From Bacteroidota bacterium (GTDB taxonomy: Bacteria; Bacteroidota; Bacteroidia; Chitinophagales; Chitinophagaceae), in the NCBI GenBank assembly GCA_018267725.1, contig JAFDXY010000009.1, positions 372,001 to 436,000 of the forward strand: a DNA stretch of 64,000 bases. The letters are read 5' to 3'. Every line of letters starts with the position of its first letter. The stretch's first letter is position 1. A model generated the notes under the pieces. That model searched no databases, was not told the DNA's origin, and saw nothing but the letters and a program-made list of their open reading frames with translations. The position numbers and the translations under genes were made by a program. This document shows, piece by piece, positions 1 to 8,435 of the stretch.

Positions 1-614
1 ACCTTTCAAAAGAAGGTTATGATGTTTATACAGCTAAAGATGGTAACGATGCTGTTGAAAAAGCAAAAAAAATTCAACCCGATTTAATTATTTTAGATAT
101 TATGATGCCTTATAAAACAGGCATAGAAGTTTGTAACATACTACGCTCGCAAGCTTTATTTCAACACACAATAATTATTTTTTTAACAGCGTTAAGTGAT
201 GAGATGTCTCAAATTAAAGGGCTTGAAATAGGTGCAGATGATTATTTAAACAAACCCATAAATCCTAAAGTATTAGTAAGCAGAGTAAATGCAATGTTTA
301 GAAGAATTAATAAAGTTGAAGAATCAGGAAAAATATTACAAATTGCTAACATAAATATAGACCCTATAAAGTTTTTAGTTACGGTAAATGATAAAGAAAT
401 AATTCTTGCAAAAAAAGAATTTGAATTATTATACTTACTTGCTTCAAAACCCGGAAGAGTTTTTTTACGAAACGAAATTTTAATACAAGTTTGGGGAACA
501 GATATTATAGTTGGAGATAGAACCATAGATGTTCACATTCGTAAAATTCGCCAAAAAATGAGTTTAGATTGTATAACAACCGTTAAAAGTGTAGGCTATA
601 AATTTAGTTTGTAA
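1..614 (+). CDS. OmpR/PhoB-type response regulator, 5' end outside window
   Basis: DNA-binding response regulator of a two-component system. The reading frame is open from base 3, so the gene starts before the window. The visible part begins inside the receiver domain and includes the phospho-acceptor Asp (codon 96-98, in LDIMMP), the switch Thr (FLTAL) and the conserved Lys (NKPI). A winged-helix output domain follows, with the typical ending RTIDVHIRKIRQK...SVGYKF. It is followed after 39 bases by a histidine kinase, which is presumably its partner. The signal and target genes cannot be told from the sequence. Confidence 0.93.
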   Translation, partial: LSKEGYDVYTAKDGNDAVEKAKKIQPDLIILDIMMPYKTGIEVCNILRSQALFQHTIIIFLTALSDEMSQIKGLEIGADDYLNKPINPKVLVSRVNAMFRRINKVEESGKILQIANINIDPIKFLVTVNDKEIILAKKEFELLYLLASKPGRVFLRNEILIQVWGTDIIVGDRTIDVHIRKIRQKMSLDCITTVKSVGYKFSL

Positions 615-653
615 TAATTCTTTTACTTAAATTACATTTTGTAACCATTTGCA

Positions 654-1703
654 ATGTTTAATACAAAAAATTTTTCTCCTAAGCAACTCTCATTGTTTAC
701 GGCTTTTTCATTATCACTTCCTATAGCTATTGGTTTTTACATAATAGAATCTTGGCTGTTTGCAACCGTTACATTTATTGTAATTTTTGTAGGAAGTTAT
801 TTTTTAATACAATTTGTTTTAGAACAATTTATTTACAGAAAAATTAAACTTATATACAAATTTATTTATCAAACAAAAGCCAGTAAAAAACAAGAAACCT
901 ATTATAAATATATTTTACCGCAAAAAAGTATTGATGAAGTAAGAGAAGATGTAGAAAAATGGGCTGAACAAAAAAGTATAGAAATTGAAATACTAAAAAA
1001 TAACGAAGCCTACAGAAAAGAATTTTTACAAAACTTAGCACATGAATTTAAAACTCCCATATTTGCTATACAAGGTTATACCGATATTTTATTAGATGGT
1101 GCATTAGAAAATGAAACAACTGCAAAAAAATATTTAGAAAATACAGCACGTAATGTTGATAGATTAACCAACCTCTTAACAGATTTAGATAAAATATCTC
1201 AACTTGAAAGCGAAGAACAACCTTTACACAAAGAAAATTTTATAATACAAGATTTAATACGTGAAGTTTATGAAACACTTTCAATTAAAACCTCAAAACA
1301 AGAAATTAAATGCACAATAAAAAAAGGTTGTGAGTCTCCACCCATTAATGTTTTTGCTGATAAAGAAAAAATAAGACAAGTACTTAACAACCTAATTATA
1401 AATGCAACTCGTTACGGAAAACATGGAGGCTCTATTGTAGCAAGTATTTACAAAACAGATGAACAACATGTGCTAATAGAAATAAGCGATGATGGTATTG
1501 GAATTGCAGAAGAGCATTTACCACGAGTTTTTGAGCGTTTTTACAGAACAGATTTAGGGCGTAGCCGAAATATGGGCGGAACAGGCTTAGGCTTAGCAAT
1601 TTGTAAGCATATAATTGAAGCTCACCAACAAACCATACACGTTCGTAGTAAATTAAATGTAGGAACTACAATAGGGTTTACGTTAGACAGCAAGGCAGTA
1701 TAA
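654..1703 (+). CDS. Membrane sensor histidine kinase
   Basis: Sensor kinase of 349 residues, the likely partner of the response regulator just upstream. Two hydrophobic segments lie at about residues 13-32 and 35-58 with almost no periplasmic loop, so it probably senses a membrane or cytoplasmic cue. The HisKA phospho-acceptor is His130 in HEFKTP. The ATPase domain shows an N box (NLIINATRYG), G1 (DDGIGI), F box (ERFYR) and G2 (GGTGLGLAI), all intact. There is no PAS or HAMP domain that I can recognise. The short architecture resembles PhoR-like kinases, but the inducing signal is unknown. Confidence 0.93.
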   Translation: MFNTKNFSPKQLSLFTAFSLSLPIAIGFYIIESWLFATVTFIVIFVGSYFLIQFVLEQFIYRKIKLIYKFIYQTKASKKQETYYKYILPQKSIDEVREDVEKWAEQKSIEIEILKNNEAYRKEFLQNLAHEFKTPIFAIQGYTDILLDGALENETTAKKYLENTARNVDRLTNLLTDLDKISQLESEEQPLHKENFIIQDLIREVYETLSIKTSKQEIKCTIKKGCESPPINVFADKEKIRQVLNNLIINATRYGKHGGSIVASIYKTDEQHVLIEISDDGIGIAEEHLPRVFERFYRTDLGRSRNMGGTGLGLAICKHIIEAHQQTIHVRSKLNVGTTIGFTLDSKAV

Positions 1704-1882
1704 ATTCAGCCATTTTGTCGCAATGTTAATTGTAAAATATTGATAATCAGTATAAAAACAAACACTTAAAATTATAACTCCCTATTAATTGCTTTTAAGT
1801 TTTCATGTAATTTATACAAAATATATTTTGCTATCTGCTCTAAAATTGTAATTTAGTGGTGGAATTTAATGGGTTAGTAAGT

Positions 1883-1912
1883 AAAGGGGTCAGCTTAAAA
1901 GTTGGCCCTTTT
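1883..1912 (+). terminator. Hairpin between kinase gene and radA
   Basis: An imperfect stem, with AAAGGG on the left and CCCTTT on the right around a GC-rich middle that includes G-U pairs, is followed by a short T run. It lies in the 251-base gap after the kinase gene. The rest of that gap is AT-rich with no gene that I can see. Confidence 0.5.
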
Positions 1913-1942
1913 GCATTTCAATAGTTACATCATTTCTTCTTC

Positions 1943-1950
1943 TATATTTA
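1943..1950 (+). promoter_or_regulatory. Putative -7 element of radA
   Basis: TATATTTA, one base off the Bacteroidota consensus TAnnTTTG, ends four bases before the radA ATG. This predicts transcription starting at or within a base or two of the start codon. No clear -33 TTG is seen. Confidence 0.45.
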
Positions 1951-1954
1951 TACA

Positions 1955-3325
1955 ATGAGTAAAATTAAAACTGCTTTTTTCTGTAACAACTGTGGTTATG
2001 AAAGTACAAAATGGTTAGGCAAATGTCCAAGTTGCAATCAATGGAACACATTTATTGAAGAAGTAATTGATAAAGGAAATAAAAATGAAAACGAGTGGAA
2101 AAATTTTTCAGATGATAAAAGAACAACCAAAACAATTTCATTAAACGAAGTAAGTTCTATTGAAGAAAAAAGAATTATTACAACAGACGCAGAATTAAAC
2201 AGAGTATTAGGCGGTGGCATTGTTGCAGGAAGTATTGTATTAGTTGCAGGAGAGCCGGGCATTGGTAAAAGTACTTTGTTTTTACAAGCAGGTTTATTAT
2301 TAAACCAATTAACTGTTTTATATATAAGCGGAGAAGAAAGTGAACAACAAATTAAAATGCGTGCAGATAGATTAGGAATTAATAATGAAAATTTTTATTT
2401 ACTTACTGAAACAGCAACGCCAACAATTTTTAAAGAAATAAAAAAACTAAAACCGCAAATTGTTATTGTGGATTCTATTCAAACCTTACAATCAAATTTA
2501 ATAGAATCAAGTGCCGGGAGTGTTTCACAAATAAAAGAATGTGCAGCAGAATTTCATCGCTTTGCAAAAGAAACAAACACACCTGTTTTTTTAATTGGTC
2601 ATATAACTAAAGATGGAACAATTGCCGGACCAAAAGTATTAGAACACATGGTTGATACTGTTTTACAATTTGAAGGTGATAGACATTATGCTTATAGAAT
2701 TTTACGAACACTAAAAAACCGTTTTGGAAGCACAGCAGAATTAGGTATTTATGAAATGACAAGCAACGGAATGAAAGCTGTAACCAACCCAAGTGAAATT
2801 TTAATTACACAACGTGAAGAGCAATTAAGCGGAAGTGCCATTGCAGCTACATTAGAAGGCATGAGGCCTTTGTTAATTGAAGTACAAGCTTTAGTAACAC
2901 AAAGTGTTTACGGCACACCACAACGCACCGTTAGTGGTTTTGATTTAAGAAGATTACAATTATTATTAGCAGTATTAGAAAAACGTGGCGGGTTTCATTT
3001 TGGAGTAAAAGATGTATTTGTAAATATTGCTGGCGGATTAAAAGTAGAAGACCCAAGTACCGATTTAGCTATTATTTGTGCATTACTATCAAGTTTTGAA
3101 GATGTACCATTACCACAACAAATTTGTTTTGCAGGAGAAGTTGGTTTAAACGGAGAAATACGTGCAGTAAACAGAATAGAACAACGTATTGCTGAAGCAG
3201 AAAAATTAGGTTTTGAAAAAATTATTGTTTCTCGTTACAACAAAAAAGGTATTGATACAAAGAATTTAAAAATTGAAGTAGTTGCATTAAGTCAAGTGCA
3301 CGAAGTGTATCAGTATTTATTTTAA
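1955..3325 (+). CDS. radA: DNA repair protein RadA
   Basis: RadA/Sms, a RecA-like ATPase that promotes branch migration of recombination intermediates. The full-length protein has 456 residues. An N-terminal four-cysteine zinc finger (Cys10, Cys13, Cys24, Cys27) is followed by a Walker A (GEPGIGKST, about residues 99-107), a Walker B (IVIVDSIQ), the RadA-specific KNRFG motif (about 254-258) and a C-terminal Lon-protease-like domain. The ATG start gives the expected N-terminus directly before the zinc finger. It is a single gene with its own predicted promoter, followed 39 bases later by comF. Confidence 0.97.
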   Translation: MSKIKTAFFCNNCGYESTKWLGKCPSCNQWNTFIEEVIDKGNKNENEWKNFSDDKRTTKTISLNEVSSIEEKRIITTDAELNRVLGGGIVAGSIVLVAGEPGIGKSTLFLQAGLLLNQLTVLYISGEESEQQIKMRADRLGINNENFYLLTETATPTIFKEIKKLKPQIVIVDSIQTLQSNLIESSAGSVSQIKECAAEFHRFAKETNTPVFLIGHITKDGTIAGPKVLEHMVDTVLQFEGDRHYAYRILRTLKNRFGSTAELGIYEMTSNGMKAVTNPSEILITQREEQLSGSAIAATLEGMRPLLIEVQALVTQSVYGTPQRTVSGFDLRRLQLLLAVLEKRGGFHFGVKDVFVNIAGGLKVEDPSTDLAIICALLSSFEDVPLPQQICFAGEVGLNGEIRAVNRIEQRIAEAEKLGFEKIIVSRYNKKGIDTKNLKIEVVALSQVHEVYQYLF

Positions 3326-3364
3326 AAAATAAAAGATACTCCTAACTTCTTTGTACATTTAAGT

Positions 3365-4066
3365 ATGCTTTCTTCCATCAAATCATATGCAAAAGATTTT
3401 ACACATTTAATTTTCCCACATCATTGTGAAGGTTGCGGAACAGATGTGTTGAATGATGATGATTTGCTTTGTGCTAAATGTTTACATGAGTTACCCGCTA
3501 CTAATTATTTTTCTTCAGCAAACAATCCTGTTGAAAAAATATTTTATGGAAGATGCAATATTGTATCTGCCGCCGCTGCATTTTATTTTACAAAAAATTC
3601 TTTGTTACAACATTTGCTTATTCAGTTAAAATATAAAAGCAATAAAGAAGTTGGTTATTTTTTAGGAAGATTAATGGGTTTGCAAATGCAACAATCAAAC
3701 AAATTTAATTGTATTGATGGGTTAGTTCCGTTACCATTAAATCCTAAAAAAGAAAGTAAAAGAGGTTATAATCAGGCAGCATTAATTTGCGAAGGAATAA
3801 CTGAAATATTACAAATTCCAATTTTATATAATGCTGTTGAAAGAGTTGTTTTTACTGAAACACAAACCAAGCAAGACCGCATACACCGCTGGCAAAATAT
3901 GGAAAACGTATTTGCAATAAAAAATTTAGCAAGCATCCAAAACAAACATATTTTATTGGTTGATGATGTAGTAACTACCGGAGCCACTTTAGAAGCCTGT
4001 GCCAATGCTATTCTACAAAATGCAAACACAAAACTTAGTATTGCTACAGTTGCTTATACTATTTAA
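3365..4066 (+). CDS. comF: ComF-family phosphoribosyltransferase-like protein
   Basis: ComF/GntX-type protein of 233 residues. ComF is needed for DNA uptake in naturally competent bacteria, and the exact biochemical role is unclear. An N-terminal zinc-ribbon-like four-cysteine motif (Cys21, Cys24, Cys36, Cys39) precedes a type I phosphoribosyltransferase domain with the PRPP loop LVDDVVTTGAT at about residues 198-208. The typical KRGYNQ motif is present. It follows radA, another DNA-processing gene. Family assignment is firm, but function in this organism is inferred. Confidence 0.88.
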   Translation: MLSSIKSYAKDFTHLIFPHHCEGCGTDVLNDDDLLCAKCLHELPATNYFSSANNPVEKIFYGRCNIVSAAAAFYFTKNSLLQHLLIQLKYKSNKEVGYFLGRLMGLQMQQSNKFNCIDGLVPLPLNPKKESKRGYNQAALICEGITEILQIPILYNAVERVVFTETQTKQDRIHRWQNMENVFAIKNLASIQNKHILLVDDVVTTGATLEACANAILQNANTKLSIATVAYTI

Positions 4067-4127
4067 TTTTTTTATTTCTTTTATAAACTATCTCTGTAAC
4101 TTGCATTACGCTTAAAACTTCTAACAC

Positions 4128-4673
4128 ATGAAACACTTAATTTCTTTTGTTGCAATTATTGCTATTACAACAATTATTTTGGCTTTTAAATTTCCTTCAA
4201 GCAATACAATTCATTCTTTTAAAATAAAAGCAATTGATGGAAGTGAAATTGATTTTTCAAAATTCAAAGGCAAAAAAATATTAGTAGTTAATACAGCTTC
4301 TAAATGCGGGTACACACCGCAATACGAAGCTTTAGAAAAAGTGTACGAACAATACAAAAATAAATTAGTTATTGTAGGTTTCCCTTGCAATCAGTTTGGC
4401 GGACAAGAACCGGGTACTGCTGAAGAAATTGTAAGTTTTTGTAAAAAGAATTACGGCGTTACTTTTCCTTTAACAGAAAAAATTGATGTTAAGGGCGAGA
4501 ATATTAATCCTATATACAAATGGTTATGCAATAAAACTGAAAACGGTGTTTTAGATGCAGAAATAAAATGGAATTTTAATAAATTCTTATTAGATGAAAA
4601 TGGAAAACTGTTAGCATATTTTCCGAGTAAAGTAACTCCGGATAATGAAGAAATTTTAAAATATTTGAAATAA
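4128..4673 (+). CDS. Glutathione peroxidase-family thiol peroxidase
   Basis: Reduces hydroperoxides using a catalytic cysteine; bacterial members usually take electrons from thioredoxin. An N-terminal hydrophobic stretch (residues 4-20) suggests export or membrane anchoring, so it probably works in the periplasm. The catalytic tetrad is visible: Cys60 (SKCGYT), Gln93 (FGGQEPG) and Trp148-Asn149 (KWNFNKF). Length is 181 residues, normal for the family plus a leader. It stands alone, with a strong terminator just downstream. Confidence 0.93.
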   Translation: MKHLISFVAIIAITTIILAFKFPSSNTIHSFKIKAIDGSEIDFSKFKGKKILVVNTASKCGYTPQYEALEKVYEQYKNKLVIVGFPCNQFGGQEPGTAEEIVSFCKKNYGVTFPLTEKIDVKGENINPIYKWLCNKTENGVLDAEIKWNFNKFLLDENGKLLAYFPSKVTPDNEEILKYLK

Positions 4674-4695
4674 TTTTAAAACATTCAATTAATAT

Positions 4696-4727
4696 AAAAA
4701 AGGGTTGAATGTTTTCAACCCTTTTTT
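4696..4727. terminator. Bidirectional terminator between convergent genes
   Basis: A perfect stem of GGGTTGAA and TTCAACCC with a 4-base loop is flanked by A and T runs on the two sides. It should stop transcription from both the peroxidase gene (+) and the lipoprotein gene (-). Confidence 0.9.
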
Positions 4728-4748
4728 ATTGCTTCAGTATTATTAGTT

Positions 4749-5357
4749 CTATTTTTTTATACTTACTGTGTCTTTTGCCAATTTAGGAATCATTTCATCT
4801 CTAATTTCTTTTATACTCCAAAATCTATAAACTTCAGGTATTTTATCTCCAACTTGCTCAATTGATGTCATTCTATGATAAGGCGTTACAACCGTTGCAT
4901 CAATATTATTGGTTATTTTAATCGCATTAAAAGGTGCAATATAAAAATTGCGGTTGGCGGCACTTACATTTTTATTTTGAATTAATAAGTTTAAAGAATC
5001 AATAGCATGTTTAAGCATATCTTGTTTAATTACATCATAATTGGTTTTTGCTTCTGCATATTTTTGATAGCTGCCAACAACTGTATCGTTTTTTGCATTT
5101 AAAATATACAAACCATTTTCAGGAATATTAATTGTTGATTCTTTCCCATCAACAATAAGTTTTAAATTTAATGAGCCTCCATTATTAAAATCGGCTGTTT
5201 GCTCTATTGCACCTGCACCATCTTTTATAGTAATTGTGTTAGCTTTTGTATCAATATCTACTTTTCCTTTTCCTAAAATTGTAATTCGTTTGGTGTTTGA
5301 TGAGCATGCAGAAAAAATTATTGCTGCACTTAATATACAAGTTGTAGTTAGTTTCAT
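4749..5357 (-). CDS. Putative lipoprotein of unknown function
   Basis: I do not recognise the family. The first 18 residues form a lipoprotein signal peptide ending in FSAC, so the mature protein should be lipid-anchored through Cys18. The rest (202 residues in total) is soluble, with a short beta-rich region (GKVDIDTKANTITIKDGAG) and a Lys/Asp-rich helical second half. The ATG start is set by the signal peptide. It is not tightly linked to its neighbours. Confidence 0.75.
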   Translation of the reverse strand: MKLTTTCILSAAIIFSACSSNTKRITILGKGKVDIDTKANTITIKDGAGAIEQTADFNNGGSLNLKLIVDGKESTINIPENGLYILNAKNDTVVGSYQKYAEAKTNYDVIKQDMLKHAIDSLNLLIQNKNVSAANRNFYIAPFNAIKITNNIDATVVTPYHRMTSIEQVGDKIPEVYRFWSIKEIRDEMIPKLAKDTVSIKK

Positions 5358-5432
5358 TTTTAAGTTTATGTTGTAATGAAAAATATTTTAATAATTGAAA
5401 TGAATTTTAAAAGTATGTTTTTCTATAAAAAA

Positions 5433-6146
5433 TTATACGTTCTTATTTAAAGTAATAATAGCAGCTAATGTAGAAGGATGCACATTTACTTTTTCGCATA
5501 ATAATTGAATGCCATCTGAAATAAAATGATAAAACGTTTTGTCTTGCAATGCAGTTCTTGATAATTTAATAGGGAAGCCAAATTTTTTCAACCAATCTAT
5601 CATTTTATAATCAATAGGAATTTCATATTTTGCTAAATCAAAAATTTGAAGAAATCTTCTTGCCTGTTCAGAGCCAAATCCTTTGAAAGCCTTATCAATA
5701 CTATCTGCCAAGCTTCGTTCTTCTTGTTTAGTTAAATTAGTTTTAGCTGCATTTTCTAATTTTGTTTGCAACTCCCAATTTGTATTTTCCAAATAATAAA
5801 AATTAAAAGAAAAACAATCAGGAATTTTTTTAACATACTTGGTTAAGCCATTTATTTTTAATGCTTCGGTTAATAAATTTTTAATATCAACTTCGTTTAA
5901 AAGAACAGTATAAGAAAATAAAAATTGATTTTGTTTGAAGAATGTTTCAAAACTATTATCCAGCTTTTTATTATGCTCGGTTTGCAATAAGCAAAGAAGC
6001 ATTGTTTTTATTATTGTATCTCTGTTTATTACAAAGTCGTTTTCATTTTTTATACTATTGTTTTTGGTAATTAAAGTTTTATAATTATCAATAAAATTTC
6101 CGAGCTTCTTAATATCGGCTTCATTTATTTCCCAAATTAATTTCAT
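5433..6146 (-). CDS. Possible HhH-GPD DNA glycosylase-like protein
   Basis: A protein of 237 residues without a clear name. Its second half carries KGFGSEQARRFLQ followed by EIPIDYKMIDWLKKFGFP. This is like the helix-hairpin-helix and downstream catalytic-Asp segment (P-[IV]-D) of the endonuclease III/OGG1 superfamily, so a base-excision repair role is possible. The N-terminal half matches nothing I know. It lies three bases downstream of the GreA/Rnk-like gene and is probably co-transcribed with it. Superfamily assignment is tentative; a structure prediction would decide it. Confidence 0.55.
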   Translation of the reverse strand: MKLIWEINEADIKKLGNFIDNYKTLITKNNSIKNENDFVINRDTIIKTMLLCLLQTEHNKKLDNSFETFFKQNQFLFSYTVLLNEVDIKNLLTEALKINGLTKYVKKIPDCFSFNFYYLENTNWELQTKLENAAKTNLTKQEERSLADSIDKAFKGFGSEQARRFLQIFDLAKYEIPIDYKMIDWLKKFGFPIKLSRTALQDKTFYHFISDGIQLLCEKVNVHPSTLAAIITLNKNV

Positions 6147-6149
6147 GCA

Positions 6150-6560
6150 TTATAAATTATAATCACCGGCAGCTTCGGGTTGATAGATTATTGCATTTAT
6201 TTTAATTTTTGTAAGCCCTGCGGGTACAATCCATTCAATTTCATCTCCAACTTTATAACCAATTAAAGCTGTAGCAATTGGCGAGAAAATAGAAATTTTA
6301 TTTTCTTTAATATTTGCTTGCTCGGGGTACACAATTTGAAATTGTATTTGTTTATTATTATTTAAGAAACTCAATTTTACAATTGAATTCATAGTAACTA
6401 CGTTAGAAGGTATTGCTTTAGGTTCTACAACTTTGGCAGAGTTTAATTCAGTCATTAATTTTTCTGATTCTGCTTTATTAATAGATTTAAATTGTTTTGC
6501 ATCGCTAATACACTTTTTAATTCTATCATAATCTAAACTGTTTATAATTAACTTACTCAT
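6150..6560 (-). CDS. GreA/GreB/Rnk-family transcription factor
   Basis: A protein of 136 residues whose C-terminal half is the FKBP-like Gre domain: SPIATALIGYKVGDEIEWIVPAG matches the usual 'SP.G.ALLG...GD.v....P.G' pattern. The N-terminal part is a short helix rather than the long coiled coil of GreA, so it is closer to Rnk-type regulators that bind RNA polymerase without cleaving RNA. It is the first gene of a likely two-gene operon with the glycosylase-like gene. Confidence 0.8.
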   Translation of the reverse strand: MSKLIINSLDYDRIKKCISDAKQFKSINKAESEKLMTELNSAKVVEPKAIPSNVVTMNSIVKLSFLNNNKQIQFQIVYPEQANIKENKISIFSPIATALIGYKVGDEIEWIVPAGLTKIKINAIIYQPEAAGDYNL

Positions 6561-6589
6561 GTTTGTTTAATAAAAAGGTTAATAATAAA

Positions 6590-6629
6590 GGGCATTCTGA
6601 TATATTATAAATTTTTATCATAATGCCCT
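6590..6629 (-). terminator. Hairpin downstream of superoxide dismutase gene
   Basis: GGGCATT and AATGCCC arms, extended by a partly paired TGATA/TATCA part, flank an AT-rich loop. On the - strand a weak T-rich tail follows. It is the likely end of the sod transcript. Confidence 0.6.
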
Positions 6630-6655
6630 ACTGTTTTAATAACTATAACTGCAGG

Positions 6656-7264
6656 TTATTCAGCTTCAGCATAGCGTTGATCAACTTTTTCCCAATTTAT
6701 AATATTCCAAAATGCAGCTAAATAATCTGCACGTTTGTTTTGATATTTTAAGTAATAAGCATGTTCCCAAACATCTATACCCAATAAAGGTGTGCCTTTA
6801 TAATCTGCAACATCCATTAATGGATTATCTTGGTTTGGTGTAGAAGTAACTTCAAGTTTTCCATCACTTGTTACAACAAGCCAAGCCCATCCGCTACCAA
6901 ATCTTGTCATAGCAGCATTTGTAAATTTTTCTTTAAATGCATCAAACGATCCAAAGTTTAAGTTAATACCGCCAGCAATATGTCCAGGTAGTTTATCTGT
7001 TTTTTTATTGGTTAAACTTTCCCAAAAAAATGTATGATTCCAATGACCACCACCATTGTTGCGAACCGCAGGAGATATACTGCCTGCTGCTTTTACTAAT
7101 TCGTCTAAAGGTTTTCCTTCGTTGGCTGTGCCAGCAATAGCTTTGTTTAAATTATCTACGTATGCCTGATGGTGTTTACCATGATGTATTTGCATGGTTG
7201 CAGCATCAATAAAAGGTTCTAATGCGTCGTAAGCATAAGGTAATGAGGGTAATGTGAATGCCAT
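6656..7264 (-). CDS. sodB: Iron/manganese superoxide dismutase
   Basis: Converts superoxide to hydrogen peroxide and oxygen in the cytoplasm. It has 202 residues from the ATG at 7264; an upstream in-frame TTG at 7270 is a less likely start. The metal site is visible: His in [11 protein letters not shown] near the N-terminus, a second His in NHTFFWESL, and Asp/His in [13 protein letters not shown]. Family features do not let me separate iron from manganese use, so the symbol is approximate. A hairpin terminator follows. Confidence 0.95.
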   Translation of the reverse strand: MAFTLPSLPYAYDALEPFIDAATMQIHHGKHHQAYVDNLNKAIAGTANEGKPLDELVKAAGSISPAVRNNGGGHWNHTFFWESLTNKKTDKLPGHIAGGINLNFGSFDAFKEKFTNAAMTRFGSGWAWLVVTSDGKLEVTSTPNQDNPLMDVADYKGTPLLGIDVWEHAYYLKYQNKRADYLAAFWNIINWEKVDQRYAEAE

Positions 7265-7357
7265 AGTCAAAAAATTTTAATACAGTAAATATAAGAAGTT
7301 TTCTGCATATAATTTGAAATTGCATTTATTATAAATGGAAAAATTAGTTTTCTTTTT

Positions 7358-7795
7358 TTATCGTTTATTTTTAAAAAAAGATTTCATTAAAAAAGCACAT
7401 TCTTCTTGCAGTACACCTTTGGTTATTATTGCTTTTTGATGAAAAGGATTTATTGAAGTAAATTTTTGAAAACCATTTTTTTCATCGCTTGCACCATAAA
7501 CTATTCTGCCTACTTTTCCCCAATACAAAGCACCGCAACACATTAAACAAGGCTCATCGGTTACATATAAAATTGCATCGGGTAAATATTTCGTTCCTAA
7601 AAAATTAAATGCTGCGGTTAATGCCAACATTTCTGCATGTGCAGTAGCATCGTTCAACAATTCAACTTGATTATAAGCTTTGGCAATTATTTTATTTTCT
7701 ATAACAACAACAGCTCCTACAGGTACTTCATCTTTATCGTAAGCACTTTCTGCTTCACGCAAAGCTTGCCTCATAAAATATTCGTCTGTAAACAT
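7358..7795 (-). CDS. tadA: tRNA-specific adenosine deaminase (TadA)
   Basis: Deaminates A34 to inosine in the anticodon of tRNA-Arg(ACG). The 145-residue protein carries the zinc deaminase signature HAE (His53, Glu55 proton shuttle) and PCLMC (Cys83, Cys86). Length and the GRIVYGASDEKNG segment favour TadA over free-base guanine deaminase. The ATG is preceded by TAACTTAG ending four bases upstream, one base off the -7 consensus, so it may be leaderless. The thioredoxin-like gene is divergent, 47 bases away. Confidence 0.9.
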   Translation of the reverse strand: MFTDEYFMRQALREAESAYDKDEVPVGAVVVIENKIIAKAYNQVELLNDATAHAEMLALTAAFNFLGTKYLPDAILYVTDEPCLMCCGALYWGKVGRIVYGASDEKNGFQKFTSINPFHQKAIITKGVLQEECAFLMKSFFKNKR

Positions 7796-7842
7796 TTGGC
7801 TAAGTTATTTTTATTTTACTAATTTTAATAAAAACAAGTTGT

Positions 7843-8388
7843 ATGAAAAAAATATTATTTATTATTTTTTGCTTTTTGCAAGTAAGTTTAATTGCACAAA
7901 CTAATATACCATCTGCACAAAGTATTATTACTAATGCTTGTAAAGAAGCAGCTAAACAAAATAAAAAAGTATTTATTATTTTTCATGCATCATGGTGTGG
8001 TTGGTGTCATAAAATGGATAGTAGCATGAATGATGTTTCTTGCAAAAGCTATTTTGAGAAAAGCTTTGTAATTGCCCACATTACTGTTTATGAAAGAGGC
8101 GATAAAGAAAAACTGAATAATGCCGGCGGAGAAGATATATTAAAAAAATATCATGCAAATACACAAGGTATTCCTGCGTGGTTTATTTTAGATAAAGATG
8201 AGAAACTGCTTGCCGATTCTCAAATAAGGCCTACTGGTGCAAGTTTAGATACCGAAGGTAAAAATGTTGGATGCCCTGCACAAAAAGATGAAGTAGAACA
8301 TTTTATTAAAGTATTAAAACAAACAACTACACTTAATGCAGCCAACGAAAACGCAATACGAACAAAGTTTTTAAAAAATAGTGAGTAG
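7843..8388 (+). CDS. Exported thioredoxin-like protein
   Basis: Signal peptide (residues 1-19, ending IAQ) followed by a thioredoxin-fold domain with the redox motif WCGWC (Cys52, Cys55) and the cis-Pro region TQGIPAWF. The pattern resembles periplasmic DsbD-gamma or DUF255-like thioredoxins that supply or exchange disulfides. The C-terminal 40 residues have no match that I know. It is a single gene, convergent with the nuo operon end. The partner is unknown. Confidence 0.85.
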   Translation: MKKILFIIFCFLQVSLIAQTNIPSAQSIITNACKEAAKQNKKVFIIFHASWCGWCHKMDSSMNDVSCKSYFEKSFVIAHITVYERGDKEKLNNAGGEDILKKYHANTQGIPAWFILDKDEKLLADSQIRPTGASLDTEGKNVGCPAQKDEVEHFIKVLKQTTTLNAANENAIRTKFLKNSE

Positions 8389-8435
8389 AATATATTTCTC
8401 TGTTTTTAAAACAAATAATAAAATTTTATATTGTT

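Noticed and set aside
1704..1954. Small RNA or riboswitch in the 251-base gap before radA
   Set aside because: Apart from a terminator-like hairpin and a -7 element there is no conserved motif that I can recognise.
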